Source: Amborella trichopoda (lineage: Eukaryota > Streptophyta > Magnoliopsida > Amborellales > Amborellaceae). Taken from it: a stretch of DNA of 64,000 nucleotides. The position numbers were made by a program, and so were the translations under genes. The stretch lies in assembly GCF_000471905.2 (NCBI RefSeq), contig NW_006494916.1:2920380-2984379 (forward strand). The letters run 5' to 3'. Below the pieces are notes generated by a model that worked only from the letters and a program-made list of their open reading frames with translations, had not been told where the DNA came from and ran no database searches. Below are positions 35,398 to 45,269 of this stretch, piece by piece; position 1 is the stretch's first letter; each line of letters opens with the position of its first letter.

Positions 35398-37652
35398 CTG
35401 AGGGAGTGCAACTAGTATTCCGATATGGGAGGTCATTTGAGACGAATGCAAATGACAGGTGTGTTATTCATAAAAGAGGAAAATTGAAGGTCACCAAGTA
35501 CAATGGGAATAGTTCCTTGAATGAACTAAAAAGTCATTTTGCAAATTTAATCAAGTGTGATCCAAACAAATTAGACATTATGTAGCACAACACAAGACTA
35601 TCTAGTGGGCTTGATTTGATTGATGTTAGTGATGATATAGATGTATATTTTATGTTGGGAGGGGAATCTTCGATAATTGTAATATATATTGTCGAGGCAC
35701 AACAAGAATTTGTTGTTGAGGGTCCATCTTCAAGGAATAGGTATATCTACAATTCATTTTTTCATCTATAAATTGCTTCATTTTAATATTATATGTGCAG
35801 AAATTGTTGCTTTATCTTACACTTTATCTTTTGTCAATAGTCGGTGTAACACTTTATCTAAGCAAGATCAAAACACTGGAGTAGTGCCCAACCCTGAGCT
35901 CGTACCAGAGCGTGATATAGAGGACATTGAACCACTAGAGAGTCCATGTAGAGGAGTTGGTAACGAGGTTCAATTGAATGTTGGGCAATTGTTTGAAAAT
36001 GTTAATGAATATCGGCATCATCTAGTTGATTTTGTAATCCACAACAATTTTGTTTTGAAGTTTAACAAAAGTGAATTAGAACAGATGTGGGCAAGTTGCA
36101 AGACATATGGATGCACATAGCAAGTGCGGTGCTTACGAGTTAGCAGCATCGCATACTTTAAAGTTAAGTCTATAGTTAAGGAGCACACATGTAGTGGTCC
36201 CATGGGGAGGGTCCATCAGCCACTAGCTCCTAGTGATTAAGTGACCACAGATATTAAAGGTTGCCTTCTTGACCAACCAAAAATTAAAGCAAAATATATT
36301 GTAAAGGATGTTCAACGTGATCACAGAGTCAGACTTTCCTACATACAAGCTTGGCAGGGAAAAGATGTTGCTAGGGAGATAGTAGATGGATCACATGAAC
36401 AACAATACCATGACCTCCCGCTGTATATTGAGAAGATCAGAAGAACCAACCCGGGAATTGAAGTTCGCATCCACAGAGATGAAGGCAGGTTCAACGACTA
36501 TTTATTACCTATCGTCCATGCATTATGGGGTTTGTCAATGGATGCAGGCCACTAATTGGTATTGATGAAACATTCTTAAAAAGAAAGTATCAAGGCATTT
36601 TATTGCGCGTCATCACACTAGATGTAAATAATGGGCTCTTCCCATTGGCATTCGCAATGCTTGAGAAGGAGAATTACCAAATGTGGTATTGGTTCTTAAG
36701 TATATTGAGTGAGCTCTTAAATAGGTACCCTAAATCAACCTGTCTTAACCATCATATCATATCGATAGAAAAGCCTGCCATAAACAATAGAAAAATGTTT
36801 TCCATTATTTTGCATGTGACATATGGGAGAGAACTTCAAGGGCTTTATGAAGAGGTCAGCAATTACTGAAGTATTGCTGATGCTGTTTTGGAAGGCTGCT
36901 TGTAAAGCGGCCGGTTTGAAAAAAATAACGTTTGATATACAGTGCGTCGACCCAGAAGCATATGATTGGATTAAGAATATTCCACCCAAATTTTGGGCAT
37001 ATGTCTATTTTTCAGGGTCCAGATATAATCATCATACCTTAAACATAGCCGAGTCTTTCAATGCTTGGATTTTATCGGCCGATCATTACAATGTGTGAAG
37101 AAATAAGGATATAGTTGACCAGGTTTAAAGAGAAGAATGAATTAGGTAATACTTTGAGCGGCATGTTAGTACCGAAGGCCCAAGAATTACTTGACCCGCG
37201 AAAGATGAAGGCTCGATTTTTGCACAAAGTTATATCCTTCATGGACACGTTTTTTGAGATCCACTATCTTGGAAAGAAGAACGTTATCGATTTAATGCAG
37301 TGGACATGCAGTTGTGGAAAATGGCAACTCAGTAGCATTCCGTGTGCCTATACTATTGCGGCCATTAATTATATGCATATGGATCCCATTGTGTACTGCC
37401 TTAAGTATTTTACAGTGGAATACTTTAAAAGGGCATTTGAAACTCCCTTTGCACCTGTCTCGGATGATATTGAATTGACATGTATTTACAACAGGACAGT
37501 GTCGCCACCAAGGACTACACGTCTTTTCGGTAGGCCAAAAAAAACAATGAAGAATATCCGAGACAAAACATCCAATCACCAGGTTTTTGAAGTGCAAACG
37601 ATGCGACGCAGAGGGTCATAATAGAAGGACATGCAGAGAACCGATAGAGTGA
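35391..37652 (+). pseudogene. MuDR-type transposase, broken
   Basis: The pieces read in order as a Mutator-like transposase. An N-terminal segment (VFRYGRSFETNAN) is followed by the MuDR DNA-binding domain (LFENVNEYRHHLVDF near 35980-36030, KEHTCSGPMGRVHQP near 36180-36220). The catalytic core includes the first acidic block PLIGIDETFLKRKYQG (near 36550-36600). After it come a SWIM-type motif (CSCGKW ... IPCAY near 37300-37350, the final His replaced by Tyr) and a CCHC knuckle (CKRCDAEGHNRRTC near 37590-37640). It is broken by in-frame stops near 35583, 36118 and 36238, and the frame shifts near 36550 and again between 36750 and 37110. Part of the core after the first Asp is scrambled. It probably had at least one intron (about 35740-35810). 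Confidence 0.88.
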
Positions 37653-37841
37653 ACTTGATGTTAATATTGTATTCTTGTATGGAACTATGACTTTCATGAA
37701 TTAATGAATTGAGTGAATATTGTGTTTTTGTTGTCAAAATTGTGTTAGTGCAATCAGAATTCTTTGTTGTCATAAATCTTCTAATGGATGAGTTTGTCAA
37801 TCTTTGTGTCGAAATAGATGATTTCAATATTGGAAATCTTT

Positions 37842-38438
37842 GTGATAGCCTTAAAATAAGAAAATGAAATTCATATCCATACATCCATAAATGAGTTATT
37901 CTCATGTCCATACATCCAGAAATGATGTCCATTTTTTTATCATGTCAATGCATCTTGATGTCCATGATCAATGTGATGTCTAAACAATTTCGGATGTTCA
38001 ACATTCGAAAATGATATTGTCAAAATCCAGGAAGCTCTTGGATTTTTACAATGAGTTTTCAGATGTTCAACATCCGAAAAAGTAATAGTTTTGGATGTTC
38101 AACATCCGAAAACTCACTATGAATATCCAAGATTTTCACAGTGAGTTTTCGGATATTGAACATTCGAAAATATTGCTTTTTCGAATGTTCACTCATAGTG
38201 AAAATCCAGTAGCTTCCTGGATTTTGACAGTACCCTTTTCGGATGTTGAACATTCAAAAATATGTCACTTTCGGATGTTGAACATCCAAAATTGTTTAGA
38301 CATCACATTGATCATGGACATCAAGATGCATTGACATGATAAAAAAAATGGACATCATTTCCGGATGCATGGACATGAGAATAACTCATTTATGGATGTA
38401 TGGATATGAATTTCATTTTCTTATTTTAAAGCTATCAC
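37842..38438. repeat. Long hairpin between the convergent element genes
   Basis: Two arms of about 285 bp are inverted copies. The first 160 bp from the outer ends pair almost perfectly (37842-38000 against 38280-38438), and inner parts pair with small indels around a loop near 38125. Shared words include AAATTCATATCCATACATCC and GATGTCCATGATCAATGTGA. The hairpin contains six copies of the element's 21-bp palindrome or close variants. Confidence 0.9.
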
Positions 38439-38930
38439 AATTATTTCCATTGCTGATTATATGATTTTGGATGCACAGTAGCTGTTATTTTCACCACCAT
38501 CAATCACAATAAGTAATGTAAATAATGTTAAATTAATAAATCTCATTAATCTTATATCGAATGTATTCTGGATAGCTCTAGGCAGTGATATGATGCTAAA
38601 CCCAATACACATATGCAACCACTAACAATCAAATTTCACCAAGACTCCAAGTCTTCTCAAGATGACTCATGTAGCAACAAAAAATGAAGAGAAAGAAAGG
38701 ATGATTGATATTGACACATAAGCACAACATCACACATTGATATCAAGAGTGATATTGAAGATTCTGCAATATATTTAGTTAGTAGTAATAAGACAAATAT
38801 TATAACTTTTCATAAAAAATATGCTAGCTCTATATAGTTAAGGTAGATCAATTCGAGACTCATGTCAAATACAACCATCTAAAAACATTATAAAATGACC
38901 AATACAAATTGGGATTCTCAAAATGACCCA

Positions 38931-41048
38931 TTACACGCCTCGCCTTCTCTTAGGCTGATATTGTTTATTTCGTGTGTTAGATCTTCTAAGTTCCTCAACA
39001 GGTTGTGTGGAGGGAGCTAGGTCTTCTACAGCCCGACTACTTTGACCCACTCCATCATCTCCAGCGTCGTCAGGTACAACTTCGTCATTATATTGATGTT
39101 GTAAATGCTCTATCCTGGCTTCTACATCACCCATATCCACAGGTACAAACTTAGACAATATTTCAAACGCAATTAAGAACTTCAGGGTTTCTATCTAAGT
39201 GTAAGTGTCGTTGCTAACATGACTGTAGATGTCTTAACTGCACTAATTTGCACAACAAGATTACATAATTAACATATTTAAACAATTGAATAGAACTAAT
39301 AGGTAAATAAAATACTATAATAATTTATAGGTCAATATAAACGTACCAACTGATCCTCATAACCTCGAGGTCTCATTATATATTGTGGTTCATGAACATG
39401 AATCACTTCTTCTTCTTCATGGATATGAGGTTGCAATATGTCTTTGGATGGGTTATCGACATTATGTATCAAATAATGGGACACCAAGTTGTATCAGGCC
39501 TTGTACTCCTCTAAGGGCAAACCATTGTCAGTATATTGTTGAATATCAAGCATGATGCGATCATGGCGAGATAACCAGTTAGTGATTTTATCTGCATTGA
39601 CATTTTCGCTAATCTCGCTGTCCAACTTGTCTGTTTGCCCTCTTACTAACAAGCAAGGGATTCTTAGGAATGTCATGTTTTGCTCCAAATTGCTGGCATA
39701 CTCGGTCTGGCATGTACGGCTCAACAATATTGTCAAATATCAAAATTGTAGGGCACATTGTAGTTTGAAATACCTGCTGCCTATCATTTGAAATGACCTC
39801 ATCAGGGTTGAAATAGGGATTCCAAATTATCTGTTATATGATATGCAATCAGTCAATAAAAATACTTATAAATACTTAAATACTATTAAAAGAAATCTAT
39901 ATCAAATTATACATTAACTTCATTAGGTTGGAGGCTATCAATTTCTTGTCTGATGGGAGGCATTAAGTTATGTGGATTGCCATGATATTTCTTCAATGGC
40001 TCCCATCTTTTGGCCTTAAGCATATTTGGAGGGATACTATGCAGTATGGGTCTCATATGCATAATATGCTCATATGACCAACACTGCAATAAATTGAGTA
40101 AGACAAATATTAAATATATTAAGAAAGCAATCGAAACTATTAGACTTATGTCATATACCAAAACAAATGGTTACCTGTATGAGAGTGGCTGAACCACTAA
40201 AATGTCTTCGCTTGAAAATGCAAGTTTTTTCAAGTGAGCGATAGAGTAATGCAAGGGCTGCAGCACCCCAAGCATATGTGTTGGCACCCTCAATTGCTTC
40301 AAAAAACTGTAGGTACCTTGTTGGCACTGTTGAAATTGATGCATCAGCGAATATGGTTACACTGATGAGGAAGAGCATATATGCTCAAGTATATCTATAA
40401 ACTTGAACTGTGGTTGCATCATGTGACAATTCCCTAAAATTCGCCTTCAGCCATATATGCCTCAGGCTTACCAAGTTGCCATCGGGGACTATACCCAAAT
40501 TATCTTTTGTAAACTTTCGCAGGTCTTTGATAGGACGACATGTAACTGGGTCGCCATCCATAACCGCTCCTAATATCTCATATACATCAAAAAGTGTTGG
40601 TGTCATCTCACCAATATGAATGTTGAAATGAAAGGTGTTGGTCTCAAAACGCCACCTCTCTATATTAGCTGCGACCAAAAGATAATCAATTCGCCCAGGC
40701 TGAATGATAGCCAACGGGCCTAACCCAAAAGCATGAAATAACTTAACTTGTTCTTCCATTCATTTAATTGATAATTCTTCTCATCAATTCTAATTTATTC
40801 TTTCTCCTGAAATACAACAAATAGACATCATATTATAATCAATATATATACATGTACTTTCCATAGGATGTTTGAACCAGACTACCATTTATTGAAAACT
40901 AACAAATAAATAGAATGGGCAAATGAATATATGCATATACTTGTCCTTTCCATATGAAATATGAGCAATGTTCTGGATGACGTTGCAACAAACTAGGGTC
41001 CTGAGGACCTCCTGGATATCCTCCATCGGGATGTAAACGATCTATATT
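38931..41048 (-). pseudogene. Plant mobile domain (PMD/MAIN-like) gene of the Mutator-like element
   Basis: Minus-strand exons read as a PMD protein. 41048-40942 carries PGGPQDPSLLQRH, and 40759-40385 carries GRIDYLLVAANIERW and the hallmark GEMTPTLFDVYEILGAVMDG. 40378-40170 continues with FFEAIEGANTYAWGAAALA, 40084-39907 starts CWSYEHIMHMRP, and 39836-39770 holds IIWNPYFNPDEVISNDRQQ. The gene ends in a short acidic then basic tail (38931-39158, RRSNTRNKQYQPKRRRG). One in-frame TGA (about 40382-40384) separates two otherwise continuous parts, and more breaks occur near 39500-39750. PMD proteins occur both as host silencing factors (MAIN family) and inside plant transposons; here the context says transposon cargo. 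Its function is not established. Confidence 0.8.
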
Positions 41049-42644
41049 CACTGAAATCCCCTATGGTCATCATGTTAACCATAAGGCTACACATGCAGAA
41101 ATTAACTGGATAACAAAAAAACAATAATGACATACTATTGATGAAGAAGAACATTGCTACAATCCATTGATGAAAGATGAACAATGCTAACTGAAATTGT
41201 CATGCTAGTCCAACTAAGGATCGTATACTTGAAAATCGAAATCAATCAGTGAATATGGTGGCCAAATAAAGAATTGATTCTTTAAGTCAAACAAACAACT
41301 AAAAAGAATTCAAAGAGTTATTCAAAAACCACTAAACAACTTCCATAATTAGCTACAACAAAAAACAATCCCCTATCCATCTCTTAAATCCAATTTAATA
41401 TCTCTACTTGAAGAACTACAATACAGACCTCTTAATTAAGCAGACATGCACAATCCTCATCCACTTCTTTTATCAGTAACAAATTTAAAACCACATGAAA
41501 TACTACACTAAGTCAAATTCAATGGACCTCAGCTAAACAATAACCAAACCCTAGATGGATAAACAAAAAAAAATACATAATCCCCTTCCAAGTAACCATC
41601 ATCGACAAAAAACTAAAGAATTCATCGTTAATGAGTAACAAAATTATTTCAACGAAATTCGACATTGATAAGCAACAAATCATTTCATTGTAAAGACCAA
41701 AATCCAACTTTCATAAGCAACTAAATCATCCCATCAAAAACAAAGAATTCATGTTAGCTCGATAACCAATTCATTAAAAAACCACGCAGTTCAATCAAAA
41801 ACTGAAGAAATCGATTTATAGATAGACGAACGGCTCCAACAAAAAATAAAAAATTTAATTTTATGTCAAGCAACAATTTCAAACAATAACGGAGAATAAT
41901 GCTACTTATAATACAAGCAACAGATTAAATCCAAAATATTCAAATTAATGTAGTCATTGTTACTTGAATCATAAATCATAATTCAAATAAACTCACTCAT
42001 TAAATACTTTGCAAAATATTCAAAGTAAATATGTACTTGAATCATAAATCACAAACAAATTTTATTTTTTAAGCTAATCAATCTATCATCTACAAAAATC
42101 AACAATTTACTAAAACATCAATAAATCTAACACAAATCTATGCTTAAGACTATCTGAGAGTATAAACCCCCATATTTAAATAATTTATAGTTATATAGAG
42201 ACCACAAAATTCCAAGTTCTCAAAACCCCCAAATTATAAATATCTAATTCAATCACAATGGAGCCACAAATTAATTCAATCTATACCAAAATCACAACAA
42301 ATAATTAGTATGCTTGAATATAAACCCTAACCAAAATTCAGGTGGCAATCTAAATAAAAAATCGACCCACATACCTTCACAATGTGAATTGCTTCAAAAT
42401 CCAAAAAATGTTGTTTGCCAAAGACGAACACTGTTGAAAAAAAAAAAAAAAACTAACTGCTATTCTTTACCAATAAAGCACACAATATCAATCACACTCT
42501 CAAAGAATGAGAAAAACGCAGATGCATTGTGAAAGAATGAAAAAAACGCAGAAAATAGGGTGGACGAAGTTTACTCACTATGCTGCACTTTTCGGATGTT
42601 CAACATCTGAAAATTGAAAAGTAAACGTTTTTTTTAAATCCTGT

Positions 42645-42772
42645 TTTCGGATGTTGAACATCCGAAAAAGGGCAAAAATATTTTTTTTAAAAAAGGCATT
42701 ATGAAAGATAAAAAACGGACAGATGAATAATAACGGAAACTATTAGGTGTAACCATAATAACGTAAAGTATA
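42645..42772 (-). repeat. Right terminal inverted repeat of the Mutator-like element
   Basis: The reverse complement starts TTATACTTTACGTTATTA and runs to a 21-bp palindrome, mirroring 34437-34565. A second palindrome copy at 42590-42610 parallels the extra copy inside the left end (34577-34597). Confidence 0.9.
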
Positions 42773-42774
42773 AC

Positions 42775-42985
42775 GAATATATATGTAATTTTCTCAAAAA
42801 AAAAAAAGAGAGGAAAATTAATATAATATATTTGTATATTTTATACCAGGTCGTGTCAAGTTGAGTCACCCAGCACAACCTGATAGGTTCCCAGTAGGAT
42901 CTGGATCCGAAGCTGATGCAGAGCCGACCCAGAGGGTCCAAAACATAGACCCGAACCTGGACTTAGTTCGGGTGACCGACTAGAA
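42775..42985 (+). mobile_element. Right part of the split GGGTC-rich MITE
   Basis: AT-rich start, then TATTTTATACCAGGTCGTGTC, paralleling the middle of the intact copy (21955-21980), then GACCC-rich sequence. The far end is degenerate. Confidence 0.6.
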
Positions 42986-43275
42986 ATTGAATCACATTTT
43001 TACCTGTAATGACTTTCAGATGTTTTGATGGTTCATAATCATGTATCCATGTGGGCCAAAGATTGGAAAATAGTAATTTTGAGATCTCAAAGACTACACT
43101 ACACACTCGATGTGTATTAATGTGAAGTATATGGACAGGCTAATCCCTTGTAACCAATAGTGAGTGTCCCTCCATGGCAATAGATGTTCAATCTGTGTAC
43201 CCAATATATAGCACTACGGCTATTGAGAGTAACTTGAAAAATGGGGACAATTTTTAATCTCAGTTCTTTACCATG

Positions 43276-43530
43276 CAGTCGTCATCTAAGCCTTATTCTA
43301 ACTATTTTAGGTCAGTTAGATGAATCTTGCTCTACCATTATTTTCTATCAAGGGTCATACCTTTAGTTAGATCATAAGTCAATATATCTTTTATCGCTAC
43401 TTTCATCCAAGTCCTTTGAGGTTTTTCCCTTGTCCTTTTATAGTCTTCCACTTGAACTAAATCACCCCCGTCCTAATCGATGTTCTTTTAGGTCGACACT
43501 GCTCCATAATATTTTAATCCACGTTTTACT
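43276..43530 (-). pseudogene. RTE-type LINE 3' end fragment, minus strand
   Basis: Reverse complement carries the same run of words as 16340-16603, with a GATGACGAC-like tail at the low-coordinate end (ATCGTC). Strongly decayed. Confidence 0.6.
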
Positions 43531-43789
43531 ATTGAAAATCTAGTTATCAAATTCAACTTACATTCAATTTTGGGTTTCCAGTCCATGTTTCTTTTTTTGG
43601 ATTTTTTGATAATCTCATTCATTGTAAATCAATTTCGATACTTAATGAAGTTTTAATTAACATTCCATAAAAATTTGAATTATCTAAGATTTTGGGGATT
43701 ATAATTCACATTGAAAAATCTCCATTATCCGTCATGCCCTTAGATTAGGATGTCTTGAATTTATTAGATTGGTTACAATTTATATTACA

Positions 43790-43912
43790 TGCAAGTAAGG
43801 AAAGACATGGTTGGAAGGAGGCCCTTAATAAAGCAGAATGACGGATTAGGATTTGTGTAGCCGATTCCGAATTAGTTGGAAAAAGACTTTGACGATGATT
43901 ATGATGACTTCT
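43790..43912 (+). pseudogene. RTE-type LINE 3' end fragment
   Basis: Contains GCAGAATGACGGATTAGGAT and TAGTTGGAAAAAGAC, then a GATGATTATGATG tail, matching the last 110 bp of 15660-16603. Confidence 0.7.
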
Positions 43913-44870
43913 TGTAAGAAGTGATCTTCAACGTTAGAGATTGGAAGAATATAATAAAATATAAGGTGAGTAGCATTTCTTTGAAAATGGGATCTCTAGC
44001 ATTTGTTACCTCTATATATAGAGGATGATCTATTGTAGCCAACAAAAAATAAAAGGGTTTTTTTAAGAGAAAAGGCATTTGAGATGATTTTAGCAATGGA
44101 TGTTCATGGTCAAACCTTACAAGAAAAGCTATCCTCCCCACCAATATTTTAAAACCTGAATGATAAAAAAAGTCGAGTTTGTTCAAGTGAAAAATGGGCT
44201 GTAAAAACACACATATGGTTGGAAGTGATTGATGAGACAATGCAAAATAAGAGCTAAATGAAACTAGGGAGTTCCAATTTGTCTAATCCGAGACGCTGTA
44301 AATTGCTTTGTCATGGCAAAATTTGCTCATTATTGATGAATATCAATGTGTGTTGAAGTTTCTACCAAGCATTTCTCATCAAGATACATGGGGGTTCAGG
44401 ATTGAGGAAGTTATCTTGCTAATATAAATGCACAAATATTCAGTTTTGTCTCTTTTTAGAGAGAAAAAAATATTTTATTAAAAAATAAGTTTTTGTAATT
44501 CAATGTGTAAATTGGAGGAAACAAGATATCGTATCTAGAGAGATAAAATGCCTTTTCTATTATGCATGACTATTCAAATACCTATAAGTCAAATTTGTAT
44601 CTCACAAAATCTCCACTATTAAAACTGTGTATTTGTTAGGTAATGTGTTACAAAATGTACTATTTTCTAGATTTAAAATCTTTTCTTTTTTTCATATTCA
44701 TATGTCTCGTTGTTGAGATGATCAATTACGATGTTGAGATGATCAATTACGATGTTGAGATAATCTATTAGAGGATTTTTTAATATTAAAATAAAATGTT
44801 CCGATAAAGTTTTTAGATGCATACGTCATCCTTGTATAGACTTTTGCCCTTTTTCTCTAGGATCTAATTC
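43913..44870. other. Upstream flank of ETFB, no gene seen
   Basis: AT-rich. A 20-bp block GATGATCAATTAC repeats near 44717-44755. 44640-44850 loosely resembles the MITE family at 15155-15556. Confidence 0.5.
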
Positions 44871-45066
44871 AACACCCTAACTCGGGATTTCGCGGCTCGC
44901 CCCACAAGTCCGAGTTATATGATCGAGTCCGATAGGACTCGCCCGAGTAGTCAAGCACTTAACCGCAGCGGGGAGGAAAGAAATCAGCAGACGGAAGCTT
45001 GAGAGCAGAGAGCATCGGGGAATGGGCTTTTGCTGCACAGAGAGAAGCGTAAGATAAGATCATCTC

Positions 45067-45073
45067 TATAAAT
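45067..45073 (+). promoter_or_regulatory. Candidate ETFB TATA box
   Basis: TATAAAT lies about 200 bp upstream of the ETFB ATG. The DNA just upstream (44870-45000) is unusually GC-rich for this window, as expected of a core promoter region. This is positional inference only. Confidence 0.35.
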
Positions 45074-45139
45074 CTGACCTAAAGAGACGCCATTTCAATG
45101 AACTTCCAACTAAAGCAGAGAAGGGTGTATTTGTATATT

Positions 45140-45269
45140 CTGTAGAGAGAAAATCATTTCAATCTTTGAGGGACAGTGTGCAGAGAGAGACTCATTTGAT
45201 TCTTTGAGGTACAGTGTTGAGAGAGAGACACTCATTTGATCCTTTGAGGTACAGTGTGTTGAGAGAGAG
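45140..45269 (+). repeat. About 40-bp repeats in the ETFB leader
   Basis: Three imperfect head-to-tail copies of a roughly 40-bp block (key words: TTTGAGG-ACAGTGT, GAGAGAGA, CTCATTTGAT) run right up to the ETFB start codon. The last copy ends in GAGAGAGATG, so the start codon sits at the end of a repeat unit. The block probably lies within the 5' leader. Confidence 0.75.

Larger units (their letters stand above)
34435..42774. mobile_element. Mutator-like element with convergent transposase and PMD genes
   Basis: The outer boundaries are inverted repeats of about 130 bp (34437-34565 and 42645-42772, roughly nine in ten bases matching by eye). The element holds a broken MuDR-type transposase on the plus strand (35391-37652) and a plant-mobile-domain gene on the minus strand (38931-41048), with their 3' ends facing a hairpin at 37842-38438. 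The flanks on both sides are AT dinucleotide runs, so a target-site duplication (perhaps ATATATAT) cannot be fixed. Stops in both genes mean this copy is not autonomous. Confidence 0.9.

Noticed and set aside
34545-42665. Repeated palindromes considered as a CRISPR-like array
   Set aside because: Spacing is irregular, there are no unique spacers of constant length, and the setting is a plant transposon.
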